From: Treponema sp.
GTDB taxonomy: Bacteria; Spirochaetota; Spirochaetia; Treponematales; Breznakiellaceae
DNA: 10,439 nucleotides
Assembly: GCA_031254795.1 (NCBI GenBank)
Contig: JAIRTS010000170.1
Location: 1-10,439, forward strand
Direction of reading: 5' to 3'
Shown here piece by piece: positions 1 through 6,455 of the stretch. The position numbers were made by a program, and so were the translations under genes. Below the pieces are notes generated by a model, which was not told the DNA's origin, made no database searches, and saw only the letters and a list, made by a program, of their open reading frames with translations. How positions within the stretch are numbered: position 1 is the first letter of the stretch; every line of letters starts with the position of its first letter.

Positions 1-417
1 ACAAGCGCGGGAAGGCGGATGCGCGGGCAAACTTCAGCGGCGTGTATGACGCGAGCAATCGTTTTTTTCTGGACATCGGGGCGCGCCATTTCAGGAGCAG
101 CGAGATCGAGGAGGCAAAAGCGCATGTCGGGGAACTCAAAGCGATAGCGGGAGACCAGCCTGCGCTGATAATCTTTGGCTGGAGCTATGTGTCCCTATGA
201 ATGCCGGGCTAAAGTGAATCATGCTGTGGGGGCATTAAAGGACCGGCTTATTGGGATATTGATAACGGAAGACAGCCTTGCCCGAAAACACTTATACCGG
301 GAACTGGCATCTGAGATACGGTGGCGAGTAGCCCCGACACGGCCGAACCGTGAAGCCCCAAGAAAGAAATGTTCGAAAAAACCACATTTTCATCATAACC
401 ACAAGTCAAACTGTTGA
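1..417 (+). pseudogene. Broken IS4-type transposase, 3' part
   Basis: From position 3 the plus strand reads KRGKADARANFSGVYDASN and continues to PALIIFGWSYVSL, ending at a stop at 198-200. This resembles the catalytic core of IS4-like DDE transposases, where the second Asp sits in an IxFDRxY motif. Here that place reads IFGWSY, so the catalytic Asp and following Arg are replaced. A second frame (about 201-417) then encodes a typical transposase C-terminus: AKVNHAVGALKDRL, later APTRPNREAPRKK, and a His/Lys-rich tail ending HHNHKSNC. Intact relatives carry a long stretch, including the catalytic Glu, between these two parts. About 100 or more codons are therefore missing at the junction near 195-205, as well as the frame change. 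The 5' end lies outside the window. It is a dead element. Family membership is from recognition of the sequence pattern, not a search. Confidence 0.75.
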
Positions 418-438
418 GAGAGGGTTGCCCTTAACTTG

Positions 439-465
439 TTGACAGGGGGAAAACGCCCCGGTCAA
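439..465. other. GC-rich hairpin between convergent ends
   Basis: TTGAC at 439-443 pairs with GTCAA at 461-465. After one A/G mismatch, GGGG (445-448) pairs with CCCC (456-459), leaving a short A-rich loop. It lies in the 70-nt gap between the transposase remnant and the end of hisK. Neither side has a T-run, so it is a weak candidate for an intrinsic terminator. It could also be part of the right end of the IS remnant. Confidence 0.4.
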
Positions 466-487
466 TCCAGATTTCGCACTCGAACAA

Positions 488-1366
488 TCAAAGCGCTATG
501 CCCTCGTTCGTGTGGTTTGTGTCCTCATACCCCGCTGCCCGCAACGCTTCCAGTGCCTGCGGGTAACAGCCGTCGAGATGAGCCGCGCGGTGCGCGTCCG
601 ATGTGATGACAACCGGCACGTTCCTCTGCTTTAAAAGCGTTAGAAAGAACGGAGATGGGTAGAGCTCCGTGGTTTTCTTGCGGTTCAAGCCGCCGGTGTT
701 TACCTCCACCGTGATTCCCGACGCGGCTATCCGGTCGGCGAGACGGACAAGGCGTTTGACGAACCATTCGCTTTGGGGAGAGAAATATTTCTCGCCGGCG
801 TTGTTTTTCTTGATGAGATCGACATGCCCCAAAATCTCGAAGCCGCCCTCCTGGACAAGCGCTTCCTCCGCGTCCCAATAGGCGTTCACCGCATCCTCAA
901 CGCTGCCGTTGTACCCGTAACGGATGCCATTCTCAAATTCCGCGTCCGATCCGTCCACGGTGAAAGGCTCTCCACGCGGCGGGACGAGGTAATGCACAGA
1001 CGCGATGATGTAGCGCAGGGCGTTTTCTTTAAGGGTTCGCCATTCGGCGAAATCCACGGGGCCCGCAATGTCTTTCATATAGTCAACCTCAAGCCCCGCG
1101 CAGACGGTTAGCTTGCCGGCCCATCGCCGCCGCGCGACGTGGACTTCAGCCAAATACGCGCCAAGATCCTGCGGGCGCATGTGCCACTGGGTTTGGGGCG
1201 GCGGCGTCCTCGTCCGTTTTGAGAGAAAGGGCGCGTGGGAGCTAAAGCCGATTGTACGCAAGCCTTTTTGAAAAGCCGCAGCGCACAGGGTCTCTATGTC
1301 ATCGCTGCCATCACAGTAGACGGAATGGGTGTGCAAAGAAGACGGCGCGTTATAGGAGAATATCAT
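488..1366 (-). CDS. hisK: Histidinol-phosphatase, PHP family (HisK type)
   Basis: A 292-residue PHP-domain phosphoesterase that fits histidinol-phosphatase HisK, which converts L-histidinol phosphate to L-histidinol in cytoplasmic histidine synthesis. The metal-site motifs are all present: LHTHSVYCDG (H12, H14), FSSHAP (H44), GLEVDY (E93), ASVHYL (H125), GHVDLIKK (H181, D183) and TSDAHR (D257, H259). The ASVHYL and GHVDLIKK contexts are typical of HisK rather than of PHP polymerase domains. Length matches the family. The ATG lies inside the end of map, overlapping it by 17 nt, so the two genes are probably translationally coupled; no strong ribosome binding site is seen before it. It is the last gene of a four-gene minus-strand cluster. 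No other his genes are in the window, so another PHP phosphatase role cannot be excluded. Confidence 0.88.
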   Translation of the reverse strand: MIFSYNAPSSLHTHSVYCDGSDDIETLCAAAFQKGLRTIGFSSHAPFLSKRTRTPPPQTQWHMRPQDLGAYLAEVHVARRRWAGKLTVCAGLEVDYMKDIAGPVDFAEWRTLKENALRYIIASVHYLVPPRGEPFTVDGSDAEFENGIRYGYNGSVEDAVNAYWDAEEALVQEGGFEILGHVDLIKKNNAGEKYFSPQSEWFVKRLVRLADRIAASGITVEVNTGGLNRKKTTELYPSPFFLTLLKQRNVPVVITSDAHRAAHLDGCYPQALEALRAAGYEDTNHTNEGIAL

Positions 1367-2114
1367 CGGTCAGTATTTCCGCGTGATCAGGGAAAATGGC
1401 AATCGTGTGTTCCCAATGGGCGGACAGCGTGTCATCGGCGGTCACCACGGTCCACTCATCGTCAAGCAGTTCCACATCCCCGGCGCCGGCGTTTATCATG
1501 GGTTCAATGGCTATCACCATGCCGGCCATCATGCGGGGGTTTGAGCCGCAGGGGGTGTTTGGCACCGAGGGATCTTCGTGCAGAGACAAGCCGACGCCAT
1601 GCCCGCAGTACTGGTACACCACGCCGTAACCGAACGATTTGGCGTGGCCGCTTACAGCCCGCGCTATTTGCAGCAGCCTGTCCCCCGCCTTAACCGCTTG
1701 TATCCCCTTGTGAAGACATTCCCGCGTCACCTTGTTGAGGTTGCGCGCCGTTTGGGAAACTTTTCCAGCCTCTATCGTAATCGCCTGATCGCTTATGAAA
1801 CCGCCAAGGTTTATGCCGCAATCCAGGGAAACAAGATCGCCATCCGCAATCTTTCGCCTGGACGGAATGCCGTGGATCACCGTGTTGTTTATGGAAATGC
1901 AAAGCCCAGCCGGAAAGGGATTTTTGGGGGGGCCGTAGCCCAGAAACGCGGGCTGTCCCCCGGCGCGCTGTATCCAGTTTCGCGCCCATTTGTCAAGCTC
2001 TTTTGTTTCAATTCCCGGCTTTACAAAGGGAATGATCTCGCGGTACATGGCGGAAAGCATTTTGCACGATTCTCTGATTCCGTCAATTTGTTCCTTGGTT
2101 TTCAATCGTATCAT
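1350..2114 (-). CDS. map: Methionine aminopeptidase, type I
   Basis: A 254-residue cytoplasmic metallopeptidase that removes the initiator methionine from new proteins. The type I fold is complete and lacks any N-terminal zinc-finger extension. Metal ligands, by alignment with the E. coli enzyme, are D98 (SLDCGI), D109 (ISDQAIT), H172 (GHGVG), E204 (AIEPM) and E235 (WEHT). The substrate-contacting His is H81 (VIHGIP), and H179 matches the second conserved His. Numbering is within one residue of E. coli Map throughout, so no insertion or deletion is suspected. The start ATG at 2112-2114 follows an AGGAG ribosome binding site by a suitable distance. It starts 6 nt after the folC stop and overlaps hisK by 17 nt at its end, so it is probably co-transcribed with both. 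Confidence 0.96.
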   Translation of the reverse strand: MIRLKTKEQIDGIRESCKMLSAMYREIIPFVKPGIETKELDKWARNWIQRAGGQPAFLGYGPPKNPFPAGLCISINNTVIHGIPSRRKIADGDLVSLDCGINLGGFISDQAITIEAGKVSQTARNLNKVTRECLHKGIQAVKAGDRLLQIARAVSGHAKSFGYGVVYQYCGHGVGLSLHEDPSVPNTPCGSNPRMMAGMVIAIEPMINAGAGDVELLDDEWTVVTADDTLSAHWEHTIAIFPDHAEILTDDILL

Positions 2115-2120
2115 ACTGTC

Positions 2121-3554
2121 TTATTCTCCTGTCGGTTTCCAATTGTTTTTCATATATGCTATAACGTCCCCGGCCAGATAAAAAGATCCCGCCGCCAGAA
2201 CCGGCGCTTTTTTTTCCCTTCCCAACGACACAGCCTGCGCTATGGCTTTATGCGTTTCAGGCTCAAACCGGACTTTCCCCTCGCCTCGCGACACGCCCAG
2301 CGACACGCCTCGCGGCGCGTTCCGCGATCCGGCTTTCTCCAATTCGGCGAAAACCGTGTATATTTTTTCGGGAAAACTCGTCTTGAATGCTCCGGGTTTT
2401 GTGACAATGACATGCGAGAACAGGGGAAACAGTATAGGCGCCATTGCGGAAACGTCTTTGTCCGCGGCGCAGCCGAACAAAAGTACGCCGGCGGCGCCGT
2501 CCGTTTTGCCGTACAGCGCCGCCCATGTATTCGCGCAGGCGGCTATGCTTGAGCCGGTGTGCGCCCCGTCAACAATCACAACCGGATCATCGCATATTTT
2601 TTCAAAACGCGAAATGAGCGAGGTTTTCGCCAGCCCCGCGGCAATGGCTTCCCCGCCCACGCCGGGAAAGGCGACCGTTGCGGCGAGCGCCGCCAGCGCC
2701 GCGTTGTACGCCTGAACAACGCCTGGTGTGGGAATGGACAGGGAGAGCGGCGCGGACAATGGCGAGGGAAGCCGCGCCGGGACAAGCCGGAACGATGTTT
2801 TGTCCGGGGACAGGCGCAGGTTTTCCAAGCGCGCGTTGTCGGGAAGGTAGTACAGGCGGGCGCCTTTTTCCCTGGCTCGTTGGGCCACAACATCGTAGGC
2901 TTCTTGCCGTTGTTCCGCAAGCGCCACCGGACGCCCCGGCTTTATAATGCCGGCTTTTTCCCCGGCGATGAGCGCGAGCGTGTCTCCCAGATACTCGGTA
3001 TGCTCTTTTTCGATAAGGGTAATCACGCTTACGAGCGGGTCAACGATGTTTGTGGCGTCGAGTCTGCCGCCCATGCCGGTTTCCACCACCATCACGTCGC
3101 AACGCGCCTTCCGCGCGCACAGAAAGAAATAGAGCGTCATAAGCTCAAAGAATGTCGGCGCGTACGGCGCGTACGCCGACGCGGCTTGTTTTACCCCTTT
3201 CATAAACCGCTCAGTAATGGAGAACAACTCGCCGCCCGCTTCAATATAGACGGACTCGTCAAAGAAACCGGCGCCCGCTGTGACGCGCTCCCGCCAATCC
3301 GTCGCGTGGGGCGAGGCGTACCGCGCGCATCTGAAGCCCGTCGCCTCCAGCACGCCGGCGCTGTACGCCGCGACCGAGCCTTTGCCCTTTGAGCCGGCGA
3401 TATGGATGACCGGCGCGGACTTTTCAGGATGATTCGCCAATTCCGCAAGCGTTTTCATTGTGTCAAGGGTGAATTCTTTGCGATTCTTTACTTTTTCAAA
3501 GTTGATATGTTGGGAAATCCAATCGAAAACCTGCGCTGAAGATGCAAACGACAT
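2121..3554 (-). CDS. folC: Folylpolyglutamate / dihydrofolate synthase
   Basis: A 477-residue Mur-ligase-family enzyme that uses ATP to add glutamate to folates, and in many bacteria also joins dihydropteroate to glutamate. The ATP-binding loop is GSKGKGS (residues 54-60), followed by SPH (81-83), the diagnostic VETGMGGRLDATN (157-169), EKEHTEYLG with its metal-binding His (182-190), EKAGIIKPG (199-207) and the C-terminal-domain motif IVDGAHTGSS (327-336). The motif set separates it from MurC-F. It is somewhat longer than the usual 420-440 residues; part of the excess lies around residues 410-430, where a 12-nt tandem duplication encodes GVSL-GVSR. The ATG lies 1 nt after the stop of the DUF2804 gene and 6 nt separate its stop from map, so it belongs to the same operon. 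FolC and the neighbouring MurD both carry GSKGK in the P-loop. Confidence 0.95.
   Translation of the reverse strand: MSFASSAQVFDWISQHINFEKVKNRKEFTLDTMKTLAELANHPEKSAPVIHIAGSKGKGSVAAYSAGVLEATGFRCARYASPHATDWRERVTAGAGFFDESVYIEAGGELFSITERFMKGVKQAASAYAPYAPTFFELMTLYFFLCARKARCDVMVVETGMGGRLDATNIVDPLVSVITLIEKEHTEYLGDTLALIAGEKAGIIKPGRPVALAEQRQEAYDVVAQRAREKGARLYYLPDNARLENLRLSPDKTSFRLVPARLPSPLSAPLSLSIPTPGVVQAYNAALAALAATVAFPGVGGEAIAAGLAKTSLISRFEKICDDPVVIVDGAHTGSSIAACANTWAALYGKTDGAAGVLLFGCAADKDVSAMAPILFPLFSHVIVTKPGAFKTSFPEKIYTVFAELEKAGSRNAPRGVSLGVSRGEGKVRFEPETHKAIAQAVSLGREKKAPVLAAGSFYLAGDVIAYMKNNWKPTGE
2288..2311. repeat. 12-nt tandem duplication inside folC
   Basis: GCGACACGCC occurs at 2288-2297 and again at 2300-2309, a period of 12 nt that keeps the reading frame. 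On the minus strand it encodes GVSL followed by GVSR in the C-terminal domain of FolC. It looks like a slippage duplication. Confidence 0.7.
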
Positions 3555-3555
3555 A

Positions 3556-4575
3556 CTATAATCTCATCTTTCTCCGTTCCGCAAAACCGGTGAGCTTGAA
3601 ATTGACGACCGATTTATCGTCAAGAATCACTTTTCCACAAAAAGAGCCGTAGAATTGCTTGCGCTTTATGGTGTAGAAAAACGTGCGGTTGCTGTCCTCC
3701 CAGTCTATTTCCGGCGTAAACGTCATTTCCATGCGGTTGTCGTTGCTGGTGAAACGCCACGGGGCAAGCCAACTCGATGGCGATATGTGAAACGTGACAT
3801 GGTTGAGCTTGTGCAATTTGCCGCTCACAAAGAAGGCGTTCCCCGTGCCATGCTCCGAATCGGCGGAATCGTATCCAACGCTCATGCTGATTTGCTTTCC
3901 ATCGACCAAACCGCACGCCGCCGCCCAATACCTTGTGTCGGCTTTGGGTCGCACGCCCCGCGTCCAGTCGAAAACGCCCCACGCGCTTCCCTTGGTAAAG
4001 ATTACCCCCGTAGCGCCGAGTTGCAACACCCCTTCCGCTGAAAACCACGGCGAATACAGGGCGTAGCGGAATGCGGACTGATCCCCGCGCCACGGCATGA
4101 CGGTCGCCAACGATTCCGCCGGGCGTGGCGGAAGGAGAACAAGTTCCCCCCGCATATTGCGGTAGTGATCGAATTGAGGGATATCGACTTTTATTATTCG
4201 CGCGCCGCTCTTCATGGCGATGAAATCAAGCAACAGTTTTTTTTTGTGCAACCGTATTGAGCCGGTTTTAATAGAATGGGGCATTTCAATGCTGCCCAGG
4301 GGAAACGCGATTTTTGAGGTGAACATGAAATGTTTTTTGTCGCGCAATGACACGAGGCAGATAGTGCTGTACCCCAGCAGTCCGTTGTCTATGATTTCAA
4401 AAACAACCAGGTGAGTCGGCGAAGAAATGACGTACCGGTCGGCTTCGCTTATGCGCCACCGGCTCACCGGCGCCGCGTCAGGGTCGTATTGAAAACAAGC
4501 GTCCCGCGCCCAGCCGAAATGCGCCGGATTTCCGGCGTCATCCAGAATTGGGACAGGCGCCTCTATCTGACCCAT
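3556..4575 (-). CDS. DUF2804 family protein
   Basis: A 339-residue protein (from the chosen start) matching the DUF2804 family, whose biochemical role is unknown to me. The family pattern is seen in order: an N-terminal PVPILDDAGN...GWA segment, then GVFDWTRGV (200-208), RYWAAACGLVDGKQIS (215-230), MSVGYD (231-236), NAFFVSGKLHKLNHVTF (246-262) and a C-terminal beta-rich part with FYGSFCGKV (308-316). No signal peptide or membrane segment is seen, so it is probably cytoplasmic. The frame is open to an ATG at 4645-4647, but the extra 24 residues look unlike the family. The ATG at 4573-4575 has an AAGGAAG ribosome binding site (4580-4586), and the candidate promoter would put transcription start near 4647. 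It leads the folC-map-hisK cluster, with 1 nt to folC, and is divergent from murD. Confidence 0.82.
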   Translation of the reverse strand: MGQIEAPVPILDDAGNPAHFGWARDACFQYDPDAAPVSRWRISEADRYVISSPTHLVVFEIIDNGLLGYSTICLVSLRDKKHFMFTSKIAFPLGSIEMPHSIKTGSIRLHKKKLLLDFIAMKSGARIIKVDIPQFDHYRNMRGELVLLPPRPAESLATVMPWRGDQSAFRYALYSPWFSAEGVLQLGATGVIFTKGSAWGVFDWTRGVRPKADTRYWAAACGLVDGKQISMSVGYDSADSEHGTGNAFFVSGKLHKLNHVTFHISPSSWLAPWRFTSNDNRMEMTFTPEIDWEDSNRTFFYTIKRKQFYGSFCGKVILDDKSVVNFKLTGFAERRKMRL

Positions 4576-4628
4576 TGGACTTCCTTTTTCGTCGCCCGCG
4601 CCGCGAAATACGTGAAGAAGAATAAAAC

Positions 4629-4658
4629 TTGTTGCGTGGACATCCATATTGTCATAAT
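4629..4658 (+). promoter_or_regulatory. Candidate sigma70-type promoter for murD
   Basis: TTGTTG (4629-4634) and CATAAT (4653-4658) are separated by 18 nt. The -10 box matches five of six consensus bases. Predicted transcription would begin near 4665, about 20 nt before the murD ATG. Its -10 overlaps the -10 of the opposing candidate promoter almost exactly. Confidence 0.45.
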
Positions 4659-4681
4659 ATGGAGGCTATTGTATCATACAA
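4654..4681 (-). promoter_or_regulatory. Candidate promoter for the DUF2804-folC-map-hisK operon
   Basis: On the minus strand TTGTAT (4681 to 4676) and TATTAT (4659 to 4654) are 16 nt apart. Transcription would start near 4647, giving a leader of about 72 nt to the preferred ATG at 4575. This would make the upstream ATG at 4647 essentially leaderless, which supports the shorter DUF2804 protein. Confidence 0.4.
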
Positions 4682-4683
4682 TA
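4667..4683. promoter_or_regulatory. Perfect 17-nt palindrome next to murD start
   Basis: TATTGTATCATACAATA is two perfect 8-nt inverted arms around a central C (4675). It covers the -35 of the minus-strand candidate promoter and sits in the murD leader, one base before the ATG. It lies between GGAGG (4661-4665) and that ATG. It may be an operator for a dimeric repressor, or an RNA hairpin that brings GGAGG close to the start codon. Both readings are inference. Confidence 0.5.
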
Positions 4684-4684
4684 T

Positions 4685-6172
4685 ATGAAATGTGAAGAGG
4701 AAAAGACGAGGTATTCCGGCGTGAAGACGCTGATCATGGGACTGGGAGTCAATGGCGGCGGACTTGCGTCGGCGCGCTACCTGGCCTCCCGTGGCGCGGA
4801 GGTCACTGTCACCGATCTCCGCGATGAAAAAGCGCTTGCGCCGTCGCTTGAACAATTGCGGGATTTTCAGGACATCCGCTATGTACTGGGCAGGCATGAA
4901 ACAGCCGATTTTGAAAACGCCGACATGGTTGTAAAGAATCCGGGCGTACGCCCCGATTCTCCCTACCTGCGAAAAGCGCGGAGGATTGAGACCGACATTT
5001 CCCTTTTTTTGGATCATATTGACAGGGCGAAAACCCGGCTTACGGTGGTAACCGGTTCGAAAGGCAAGTCCAGCACAGCTTCCGCGATCCATTGGGTTCT
5101 GCGAAAGGCGCGAGAGCGGCGTCTCTTGGGCGGCTCCGCGTTTCTCGGCGGCAACATCACAGTGTCGCCGCTCACGTTTCTGGACGCGCTTGGCGGACGC
5201 GATTGGGCGGACGCGGAGCGACCGGCGGACGATTTGCGTCCGGTTGACGATGTTGTGCTTGAGCTTTCAAGCTGGCAGCTTGGCGACCTGAAGTCCCGAA
5301 TCAAGGCGAATTCCGGCGGAGAGACGTTATTGAAACCCCGCGTCGCCGCGCTCGCCGCCATCTTGCCGGATCACCTTGATTGGTATGAAAGCATGGAAGC
5401 CTATGTCGCGGATAAGCGCGTGGTCTACCATGGGCAGGACGCCCGCGATGTTACCGTGGCGTACGATGACCCATGGGGGCGGCGCTTTTTGAGCGAAACC
5501 CACGCGCGAACACTGGTGTGCGCCGAGCGTCCGCTTCCTGAAGAAGTCGCGGGCGGCTGGCTGTCGCAAGAAGCGCCCGCCTTCGCCCGCCCTTCGCCCT
5601 TCGCCCCTGTTGTTGAAATTGTAGACGCGGAAAATCTCGCGCTGGGTTTCCACCAGAAGAAGAATCTCCTTGCGGCCGGTTTGTCGCTCCTCGATTTGGG
5701 GCTTCCGCCGTCTTTTATCGCCGAAAGCCTCGCGATTTTTCCGGGCGTTGAACACCGGCTCGAATTCTTCTTTGAGAAGAACGGAGCGCGTTATTACGAC
5801 GACACGTCCGCCACCATTCCCGAAGCGGCCGCAGCGGCGGTGGACGCATTTTCTGGAAACGTCGTGCTGCTGACAGGCGGCGCCGACAAGCAGTTGGATT
5901 TCACCCCGCTTGCCAAAGCGTGCGCCAAAGCTAAAAAAGTCGTCATGCTTGCCGGAACCGGAAGCGTCAAATTGCGAGCCTTGCTTGACGCCGCTCTCAT
6001 TCCGTACGCTGGTCCCTATGACGATCTTGACAAGGCTGTCGCGGAATGCGCCGCTTCCGCCGCGCCGGGCGATGTTGTGGTTCTTTCTCCGGGCTGCGCT
6101 TCTTTCGGCATGTTTCAGAACGAATTTGATCGCGGGCGAAAATGGAAAGAAGCGGTGAGGCGCTGTCAGTAG
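4685..6172 (+). CDS. murD: UDP-N-acetylmuramoylalanine-D-glutamate ligase
   Basis: A 495-residue cytoplasmic ligase that adds D-glutamate to UDP-MurNAc-L-Ala with ATP in peptidoglycan precursor synthesis. In order: N-terminal Rossmann-like nucleotide-sugar domain (TLIMGLGVNGGG, 15-26), VKNPGV (83-88), P-loop VVTGSKGKSST (121-131), LELSSWQL (192-199), PDHLDWYESMEAY (228-240), HRLEFFF (357-363), YYDDTSATIPEA (370-381), GGADKQLDF (398-406, with the glutamate-binding Lys) and LSPGCASFGMFQNEF (467-481). Where E. coli has Lys319 in NDSKATN, this protein has Ser; many MurDs vary there. A run of TTCGCCC repeats encodes a Pro-rich stretch near residues 300-309. The ATG is favoured because YSGVKTLIMGLG aligns with the YxGKxVxxxGLG start of other MurDs. 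GTG at 4721, after a GAGG, is the alternative. It is divergent from the folC operon and convergent with the ABC operon. Confidence 0.95.
   Translation: MKCEEEKTRYSGVKTLIMGLGVNGGGLASARYLASRGAEVTVTDLRDEKALAPSLEQLRDFQDIRYVLGRHETADFENADMVVKNPGVRPDSPYLRKARRIETDISLFLDHIDRAKTRLTVVTGSKGKSSTASAIHWVLRKARERRLLGGSAFLGGNITVSPLTFLDALGGRDWADAERPADDLRPVDDVVLELSSWQLGDLKSRIKANSGGETLLKPRVAALAAILPDHLDWYESMEAYVADKRVVYHGQDARDVTVAYDDPWGRRFLSETHARTLVCAERPLPEEVAGGWLSQEAPAFARPSPFAPVVEIVDAENLALGFHQKKNLLAAGLSLLDLGLPPSFIAESLAIFPGVEHRLEFFFEKNGARYYDDTSATIPEAAAAAVDAFSGNVVLLTGGADKQLDFTPLAKACAKAKKVVMLAGTGSVKLRALLDAALIPYAGPYDDLDKAVAECAASAAPGDVVVLSPGCASFGMFQNEFDRGRKWKEAVRRCQ
5582..5606. repeat. TTCGCCC short repeat inside murD
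   Basis: TTCGCCC occurs at 5582-5588, 5593-5599 and 5600-5606; the last two copies are directly adjacent. They encode the Pro-rich ARPSPFAP stretch between the MurD central domain and the conserved HQKKNLLAA segment. The frame is preserved. It is probably a lineage-specific loop expansion. Confidence 0.6.
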
Positions 6173-6180
6173 GAGAGTCC

Positions 6181-6318
6181 ATGCAAATAGGTAACCGTTG
6201 CCCCGTCCGCCTATGCCGCCATGGGGAAAAACGATTCGGTGTCAGACGCCATGTCAGTCAGGCGAAGCCTGCTCGCGGCGCCAGACACCAGCTAGGCGGC
6301 GTATCAGATTTTTCGTAG
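6181..6318 (+). CDS. Possible small basic protein, 45 residues
   Basis: An ORF of 45 codons (MQIGNRCPVRL..., ending VSDFS) starts 8 nt after the murD stop. AGGAGAG (6171-6177) overlaps that stop and sits at a plausible distance from the ATG. The product is strongly basic, rich in Arg and His, without a recognisable domain. Much of it is read from the nested inverted repeat at 6207-6299, so the composition may simply reflect an RNA or DNA structure. I do not recognise the product. The good ribosome binding site is the only positive evidence. Confidence 0.2.
   Translation: MQIGNRCPVRLCRHGEKRFGVRRHVSQAKPARGARHQLGGVSDFS
6207..6313. repeat. Three-tier nested inverted repeat with T-run
   Basis: The outer arms are CCGCCTA (6207-6213) and TAGGCGG (6293-6299), a perfect 7-bp pair. 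Inside, GGTGTCAGACGCC (6238-6250) pairs with GGCGCCAGACACC (6277-6289) at 11 of 13 positions. Innermost, CAGGC (6259-6263) and GCCTG (6267-6271) close a GAA loop perfectly. A T5 run follows at 6309-6313. It could end murD transcription, be a folded RNA, or be a REP/MITE-like mobile repeat. The GGyGCCAGACAC part recurs at 9904-9915. Confidence 0.55.
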
Positions 6319-6385
6319 AAAAGTCTGGAATTGGATAGGAAACTGTCAATACAGCGCGGTTTCATAACCCACGATTTATGTGCTG

Positions 6386-6433
6386 ATAAAAAATTCGCCC
6401 CTTTATGGCCGGGTATTACACCCTACTGCGAAT
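6386..6433 (-). terminator. Candidate terminator of the ABC operon
   Basis: Read on the minus strand, ATTCGC (6433 to 6428) pairs with GCGAAT (6398 to 6393), directly followed by a run of T. A small inner stem GGGT/ACCC lies in the loop. The site is just downstream of the last permease gene. A competing pairing, CCTTTAT with ATAAAGG, uses overlapping bases and would exclude the first stem. The loop is long, so the call is tentative. Confidence 0.35.
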
Positions 6434-6455
6434 AAAGGCCATGCAAGGCTACGCC

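Noticed and set aside
1578..2552. A 324-codon plus-strand ORF opposite map and folC
   Set aside because: It lies antisense to two genes with complete catalytic motifs, has no recognisable domain and is explained by high GC in the opposite-strand codons.
4576..4647. Longer DUF2804 start at 4647
   Set aside because: The added 24 residues do not resemble the family, there is no ribosome binding site, and the candidate promoter would leave it without a leader.
4721..6172. GTG at 4721 as the murD start
   Set aside because: GAGG lies at good distance, but the upstream YSG segment aligns with the N-terminus of other MurD proteins, so the ATG at 4685 is preferred. It remains a real alternative.
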